From JBDKUD01 sp050943315 (GTDB lineage Bacteria; Bacillota; Syntrophomonadia; Syntrophomonadales; Syntrophomonadaceae), in assembly GCA_050943315.1 (NCBI GenBank), contig JBMNOY010000017.1, positions 1 through 36,799 on the forward strand: a stretch of DNA of 36,799 nt, given 5' to 3'. Under the pieces are notes generated by a model. It saw only the letters and a program-made list of their open reading frames with translations. It made no database searches and was not told where the DNA came from. A program made the position numbers and the translations under genes. Numbering within the stretch: the stretch's first letter is position 1; each line of letters starts with the position of its first letter. Below, in pieces: positions 32,499 through 36,799 of this stretch.

Positions 32499-35147
32499 TT
32501 GTCTAGCCGAAAGTTTGTCTATCGATTTGAAGAGGGGAATTCGGGTATGCGATCACTGCTGGGAGGTAAAGGAGCTAATCTGGCAGAGATGACCAATATC
32601 GGGTTGCCCGTCCCGCCTGGATTTACAATAACCACCGAGGCCTGCAATGAATATCTGGCCCGGGGCAACGAATTCCCTGAGGGGATGCTTGAGGATACAT
32701 TAGCTGCGCTGGCGCAGTTAGAGGATAAAACCGGCAAAAAGTTTGGCCAACAGGATAACCCATTACTGGTATCGGTTCGTTCCGGAGCTGCCATTTCCAT
32801 GCCGGGTATGATGGATACGATTTTAAATCTGGGTCTAAACGATGAGTCTGTAAAGGGCCTGGCAGACCTGATGGGTGACGAAAGGTTTGCCTATGATTGT
32901 TACCGTCGTTTTATTCAGATGTTCTCCAATGTAGTTATGGAGATTGAACACTGTGAATTTGATGAAATTGTTGAGAAATATAAACGCAAGCTGAGTCTGA
33001 TTTTTGATTATGAAATACCAGCCAGTGAATTGAAGTCAATAATCAGCGAATATAAAGATTTGGTTAAACAGGTCAAAGGTTTTGAGTTTCCGCAGAATGT
33101 TCAGGAACAGCTTATCCTGGCCATTAAGGCGGTATTCGATTCCTGGAATAATCACCGCGCTATTGTCTACCGGCGTTTAAATAAAATACCTGACGATTTG
33201 GGTACAGCGGTTAATGTTCAATGTATGGCTTTTGGTAATATGGGAGATGACTGCGGAACCGGGGTTGCCTTTACACGTAATCCTTCCACCGGAGAAAAAG
33301 TACTCTACGGTGAGTTCCTGGTAAATGCCCAGGGAGAAGACGTGGTCGCTGGTATAAGAACACCTATGCCGATATCAAAATTGCAGGAGGAATTGCCTTC
33401 GGTATATGAGCAGTTCGTTGATACCTGTAATAAGCTGGAAAAACATTACCGGGATATGCAGGACATAGAGTTTACCGTGGAAAAAGGCAAATTATATATG
33501 TTACAGTGCCGTAATGGCAAAAGGACTGCCCGGGCAGCCGTTAAAACAGCCGTAGATATGGTAAGTGAAGGCCTCATAACCATAGAGGAAGCTATCATGC
33601 GGGTAGAGCCGGAACAACTCAGCCAGCTGTTGCATAGACAAATAGATACAAGCGTTAAGCTGAATATAATAGCCAAAGGATTGCCGGCATCACCGGGTGC
33701 GGCCTGCGGCAAAGTGGTATTTAATCCTGATCAGGCCGAAAAAATGGGTGAAGCCGGGGAAAAGGTGGTACTGGTTCGCAATGAGACAACCCCCGATGAT
33801 ATACATGGCATTGTATATGCGGAAGGGGTTCTGACTTGCCGGGGAGGGATGACCTCTCATGCGGCAGTTGTCGCCCGGGGAATGGGGAAACCTTGTGTCT
33901 GCGGGTGTGAAAGTATTAAGATTGATGTCGATGCTAAATCCTTTACGGTGAATGATATCGTTGTTAAAGAAGGCGATATTATCTCCGTGGATGGTGCTAC
34001 CGGCAATGTCATACTTGGCGAAGTAGCCATGGTTGAGCCCACTCTTTCGGATGAATTTGAAACCCTTTTAAAATGGGCGGATGACATTAAAATGCTGGGT
34101 GTGCGGGCTAACGCAGATACGCCTTATGATGCAGCCAAATCCAGGGAATTGGGAGCTGAAGGTATTGGACTGTGTCGTACCGAGCATATGTTTATGGCCA
34201 CAGAAAGGCTGCCTATTGTTCAAGAAATGATTCTGGCTGAAGACCTTGCCGATCGGGAGAAAGCACTGGCTAAACTACTGCCGTTCCAGAGAGAAGATTT
34301 CTACGGCATATTAAAAGCGATTGCTCCTTATCCGGCAACTATTCGCTTACTGGATCCGCCCCTGCATGAATTCCTGCCCCATGCGGATACATTAATGCTG
34401 GAAATAGCTGAAATGAAGTTCAGAAATGAGACTGGTACTGCTCTGTTAGAAAAAGAGGAGTTACTTAAAAAGGTTCGTAATCTGGCCGAAGCTAATCCCA
34501 TGCTGGGTCATCGCGGATGCCGGCTGGGATTAACCTATCCGGAGATTTACTGCATGCAAGCCCGGGCCATTTTCGAAGCCATGGCCCAGCTTAAGGCGGA
34601 AGGAATTGAGACGGTTACCGAAATAGAAATACCATTGGTAATAGATTTGGCTGAATTCTCCTATTTAAAAGAACAGATCCTTACTGTCTATGAACAGATA
34701 AAGAAGGAGAAGGGGATTGAACTTAACTTTACCATGGGAACAATGATAGAACTTCCCCGTGCCTGTATCGTAGCTGATGAGTTAGCTGCTGAAGCAGAGT
34801 ATTTCTCCTTTGGCACCAATGATCTAACTCAGACTACCCTTGGCTTTAGCCGTGACGATGCCGAAGGTAAATTTATTCCTGTTTATCTGGAGAAGAAAGT
34901 AATAAAGGATAATCCTTTTGCGGTTATCGACCGTAAAGGAGTAGGAAGTCTCATGAAAATAGCCGTTGAAAAAGTAAGAGGCACCGGTAAGGATATATTA
35001 ATGGGCATCTGTGGCGAACATGGCGGAGAACCGAGTTCGGTAGAGTTTTGCCACCAATTAGGACTCGATTTTGTAAGTTGTTCCCCGTACCGTATACCCA
35101 TTGCCCGTCTGGCAGCCGCCCAGGCGGCAATTAAGAACAAGGCGTAA
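32499..35147 (+). CDS. ppdK: Pyruvate, phosphate dikinase
   Basis: The 882-residue enzyme has the typical bacterial PPDK length. The N-terminal nucleotide domain includes LLGGKGANLAEM and VSVRSGAAISMPGMMDTILNLG. The phosphohistidine domain has T452-S-H454 in GGMTSHAAVVARGMGKPCV. The C-terminal PEP domain includes GIGLCRTEHMF and SFGTNDLTQTTLGFSRDD. It interconverts pyruvate, ATP and Pi with PEP, AMP and PPi, reversibly. The start is TTG 32499 with AGGAGG at 32483-32488. Coexistence with ppsA gives an ATP-driven and a PPi-linked route between pyruvate and PEP. Confidence 0.97.
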   Translation: MSSRKFVYRFEEGNSGMRSLLGGKGANLAEMTNIGLPVPPGFTITTEACNEYLARGNEFPEGMLEDTLAALAQLEDKTGKKFGQQDNPLLVSVRSGAAISMPGMMDTILNLGLNDESVKGLADLMGDERFAYDCYRRFIQMFSNVVMEIEHCEFDEIVEKYKRKLSLIFDYEIPASELKSIISEYKDLVKQVKGFEFPQNVQEQLILAIKAVFDSWNNHRAIVYRRLNKIPDDLGTAVNVQCMAFGNMGDDCGTGVAFTRNPSTGEKVLYGEFLVNAQGEDVVAGIRTPMPISKLQEELPSVYEQFVDTCNKLEKHYRDMQDIEFTVEKGKLYMLQCRNGKRTARAAVKTAVDMVSEGLITIEEAIMRVEPEQLSQLLHRQIDTSVKLNIIAKGLPASPGAACGKVVFNPDQAEKMGEAGEKVVLVRNETTPDDIHGIVYAEGVLTCRGGMTSHAAVVARGMGKPCVCGCESIKIDVDAKSFTVNDIVVKEGDIISVDGATGNVILGEVAMVEPTLSDEFETLLKWADDIKMLGVRANADTPYDAAKSRELGAEGIGLCRTEHMFMATERLPIVQEMILAEDLADREKALAKLLPFQREDFYGILKAIAPYPATIRLLDPPLHEFLPHADTLMLEIAEMKFRNETGTALLEKEELLKKVRNLAEANPMLGHRGCRLGLTYPEIYCMQARAIFEAMAQLKAEGIETVTEIEIPLVIDLAEFSYLKEQILTVYEQIKKEKGIELNFTMGTMIELPRACIVADELAAEAEYFSFGTNDLTQTTLGFSRDDAEGKFIPVYLEKKVIKDNPFAVIDRKGVGSLMKIAVEKVRGTGKDILMGICGEHGGEPSSVEFCHQLGLDFVSCSPYRIPIARLAAAQAAIKNKA

Positions 35148-35211
35148 GAGATAAATAGTTCACCAAGCCTTGGGCATCAATGGTTGGGGAGATTCTTAAT
35201 AAAATAAAGTA

Positions 35212-35260
35212 AGGGCATTATCTATTAGTCATGTTAATAGATAATGCCCTGTTTTTGTTT
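35212..35260 (+). terminator. Strong terminator after ppdK
   Basis: AGGGCATTATCTATTA (35212-35227) pairs perfectly over 16 bp with TAATAGATAATGCCCT (35235-35250) around a 7-nt loop, followed by GTTTTTGTTTG. It ends the ppdK transcript. Confidence 0.92.
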
Positions 35261-35327
35261 GTCGTAAAGTTGGGTGGGTCTGCTAATAGAGATAAAGCAT
35301 GAAATAGCTTTTATTTAAAGGAGAAGG

Positions 35328-35483
35328 AATATCCAAGAAAGTTGACGAATAAGAAATAAAAATTGGAATATCTGATGAAACTACGTCGAGAGAGTTATTA
35401 TGGAACTGTTTATTGATCTATGCGAAGACTCTTTAAAGGAAAATGGGTCTAAAACTGTGATAGTGGCAATGGGAACTAAGTAA
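35328..35483 (+). pseudogene. Possible decayed gene fragment before the helicase gene
   Basis: The 493-nt gap between ppdK and the helicase gene has no intact gene. In it, one frame reads EIKIGISDETTSRELLWNCLLIYAKT-L from about 35354 and stops, while another frame (ATG 35400 to TAA 35483, 27 codons) reads FIDLCEDSLKENGSKTVIVAMGTK. Together they look like one protein split by a frameshift, preceded by AAAGGAGAAGG at 35320-35329 and an in-frame stop at about 35350. I do not recognise a parent family. It may equally be non-coding. From 35484 to 35590 I see only AT-rich sequence. Confidence 0.25.
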
Positions 35484-35592
35484 AGGTGCAGACTACACAG
35501 AAAAAATGACTGGATATTAAGTATTCAATCAAAGAAGCAGCATAAAGTAGAGTTTTAATATAAACGTTATAAACAGCAAATCATAGCGTAAA

Positions 35593-35604
35593 TATGATAT
35601 AGTA
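35593..35604 (+). promoter_or_regulatory. Extended -10 promoter of the DEAD-box helicase gene
   Basis: TATGATATAGTA contains TG-n-TATAGT (35595-35603) about 36 nt before the helicase start. It repeats the 12-mer upstream of ccpN exactly. No good -35 box is seen. Confidence 0.55.
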
Positions 35605-35639
35605 AAGAAATGCCGTATTTATTAAGGAGGAAAAATTAT

Positions 35640-36799
35640 TTGACAATCCAAAATTTTGAAGAACTGGGTCTTAAACCTGAATTGCAGCGCATGATTGAAA
35701 AGAAAGGATTTAAGGAGCCCACTCCAATCCAAATGAAAGCTATACCTCCTGGACTCGAAGGCCGTGACATAATGGGTCAGGCTAAAACTGGTACTGGCAA
35801 GACGGCTGCTTTTGGACTTCCTATTTTAAATCAGATAATTCCCAATCATAGTCTGCAAGCTCTGGTTATTTGTCCTACCCGGGAATTGGCGGTACAGGTA
35901 GCAGATGAAATAGCCTTCCTGGGGCGTGAAGTAAAAGCGTTTGTTCTGCCCGTCTATGGTGGACAATCAATAGAAATACAGATAAGAGCATTGAGAAAAC
36001 GGCCGGAAATAATACTAGGTACCCCGGGTCGTTTAATTGATCACATGGGACGGGGTTCAATAAAATTGTCTGATTTAAAGTATGTAGTTTTAGATGAGGC
36101 CGACGAAATGCTGGATATGGGTTTTCTGCCGGACATTAAGAAAATACTGGAGCAGTGCCCTAAAGACAGACAAACCTTTTTGTTTTCGGCTACTCTGGAT
36201 AAGGAAATTCGTGAATTAGCCTACGAGTTTTTACGGGAACCAGAAGAAATCATAATCAAGTCACCAGAACTGACCGTATCCCTTACCAAACAATTGTATT
36301 ATGAAGTGCATCCTCGCCATAAGTTTGAAACCATATGCCAGTTGATAGAAATAAATAAACCACCGGTCAGTCTGATTTTCTGCCGTACCAAAAAAGGTGC
36401 GGACCAGTTGGCCCGGCTGTTAACCAGGCGCGGCTATGCCGCCGATGCTTTGCATGGAGATATGTCCCAGCGGGAACGGGACCATGTAATGGATAGATTT
36501 CGCAAGGGCAAACTGGAAATACTGACCGCCACTGACCTGGCCGCACGCGGATTAGATATAGATGTGGTTACCCATGTATTTAATTTTGATATTCCCGAAG
36601 ATCCCGATAGTTATGTTCATCGAATCGGCCGGACTGGCAGAGCGGGAAGAACAGGGACTGCTATTACCCTGTTAGAACCGGGGCAGCTCAGAACCTTAAG
36701 AATAATCGAAAAGCACATCGGGACCAGGATTCATCGGCAAATGCTGCCTGAATTGCGGGGGGTCGTAGAGCACCGGCAGGAGTCTATGATTAAAAAAAT
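35640..36799 (+). CDS. DEAD-box ATP-dependent RNA helicase (CshA/DeaD type), 3' truncated by window
   Basis: The frame from TTG 35640 (MTIQNFEELGLKPELQRMIEKKGFKEPTPIQ) stays open to the window end, 386 codons. The Q motif is followed by motif I AKTGTGKT (48-55), Ia PTRELA, Ib TPGRL, II D152-EAD, III SAT, and the helicase C domain with LTATDLAARGLDID and HRIGRTGRAGRTG (motifs V and VI). All catalytic residues are present. AAGGAGGAAAAATTA is the ribosome binding site. CshA-type helicases unwind RNA in degradosomes and in ribosome assembly, especially in the cold. The C-terminal extension that separates CshA, CshB and DbpA types lies outside the window. Confidence 0.93.
   Translation, partial: MTIQNFEELGLKPELQRMIEKKGFKEPTPIQMKAIPPGLEGRDIMGQAKTGTGKTAAFGLPILNQIIPNHSLQALVICPTRELAVQVADEIAFLGREVKAFVLPVYGGQSIEIQIRALRKRPEIILGTPGRLIDHMGRGSIKLSDLKYVVLDEADEMLDMGFLPDIKKILEQCPKDRQTFLFSATLDKEIRELAYEFLREPEEIIIKSPELTVSLTKQLYYEVHPRHKFETICQLIEINKPPVSLIFCRTKKGADQLARLLTRRGYAADALHGDMSQRERDHVMDRFRKGKLEILTATDLAARGLDIDVVTHVFNFDIPEDPDSYVHRIGRTGRAGRTGTAITLLEPGQLRTLRIIEKHIGTRIHRQMLPELRGVVEHRQESMIKK

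Noticed and set aside
1..36799. tRNA or rRNA genes, phage, toxin-antitoxin or defence islands
   Set aside because: I saw no tRNA or rRNA signatures and all sizeable genes except two orphans belong to conserved housekeeping or sporulation families.

Overview
The window is a chromosomal housekeeping stretch from a spore-forming Firmicute of the class Clostridia. The gene order closely follows the Bacillus subtilis block spoIIP-lepA-hemW-hrcA-grpE-dnaK-dnaJ-prmA-rsmE-mtaB-rpsU-yqeY-yqfC-yqfD-phoH-yqfF-ybeY-dgkA-cdd-era-recO-glyQ-glyS-ccpN-ppsR. Sporulation genes (spoIIP end, yqfC, yqfD), a CIRCE operator, a T-box and strong AGGAGG-type ribosome binding sites fit this. A Syntrophomonas-like anaerobe is my best guess, from overall feel and gene order only. 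All confident genes lie on the + strand. About half of the starts are not ATG (10 GTG and 6 TTG of 33 by my count).

Layout. 1-2000: end of spoIIP, an orphan membrane-anchored protein and the lipid II flippase murJ. 2001-5115: lepA and hemW, overlapping by 8 nt. 5116-11023: the heat-shock operon hrcA-grpE-dnaK-dnaJ-prmA, led by a sigma-A promoter plus a perfect CIRCE and closed by a strong terminator, with two internal hairpins. 11057-13518: rsmE and mtaB, separated by a 413-bp repeat-rich gap. That gap holds REP-like palindromes, a degenerate inverted-repeat element and partial duplicates of the mtaB 5' end. 13780-15131: hinT, rpsU, yqeY and a 38-residue membrane microprotein. 15199-20812: yqfC-yqfD-phoH-pgpH-ybeY-dgkA. 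20960-24693: cdd, era, deoC, an unrecognised membrane-anchored protein and recO. 24690-28076: a glycine T-box leader and glyQ-glyS. 28217-35147: ccpN-ppsR-ppsA-ppdK. 35640-end: a DEAD-box RNA helicase cut off by the window.

How the genes work together. Most serve translation and its fidelity (lepA, prmA, rsmE, mtaB, rpsU, era, ybeY, glyQS, DEAD-box helicase), protein folding (hrcA operon), DNA repair (recO), envelope and signalling (murJ, dgkA, pgpH) and sporulation. The most coherent metabolic module is at 28217-35147. A CcpN-type repressor and the dual kinase/phosphorylase PpsR sit directly upstream of both enzymes that make PEP from pyruvate (PEP synthase and PPDK), and both enzymes carry the Thr-x-His site that PpsR-type regulators modify. 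This reads as a gluconeogenic control point.

I found no CRISPR array, phage, toxin-antitoxin or defence system. The most unusual items are the repeat cluster that has copied the start of mtaB, the unrecognised protein between deoC and recO, and the compact PEP-forming module. I do not see clear evidence of a wholly new multi-gene system.
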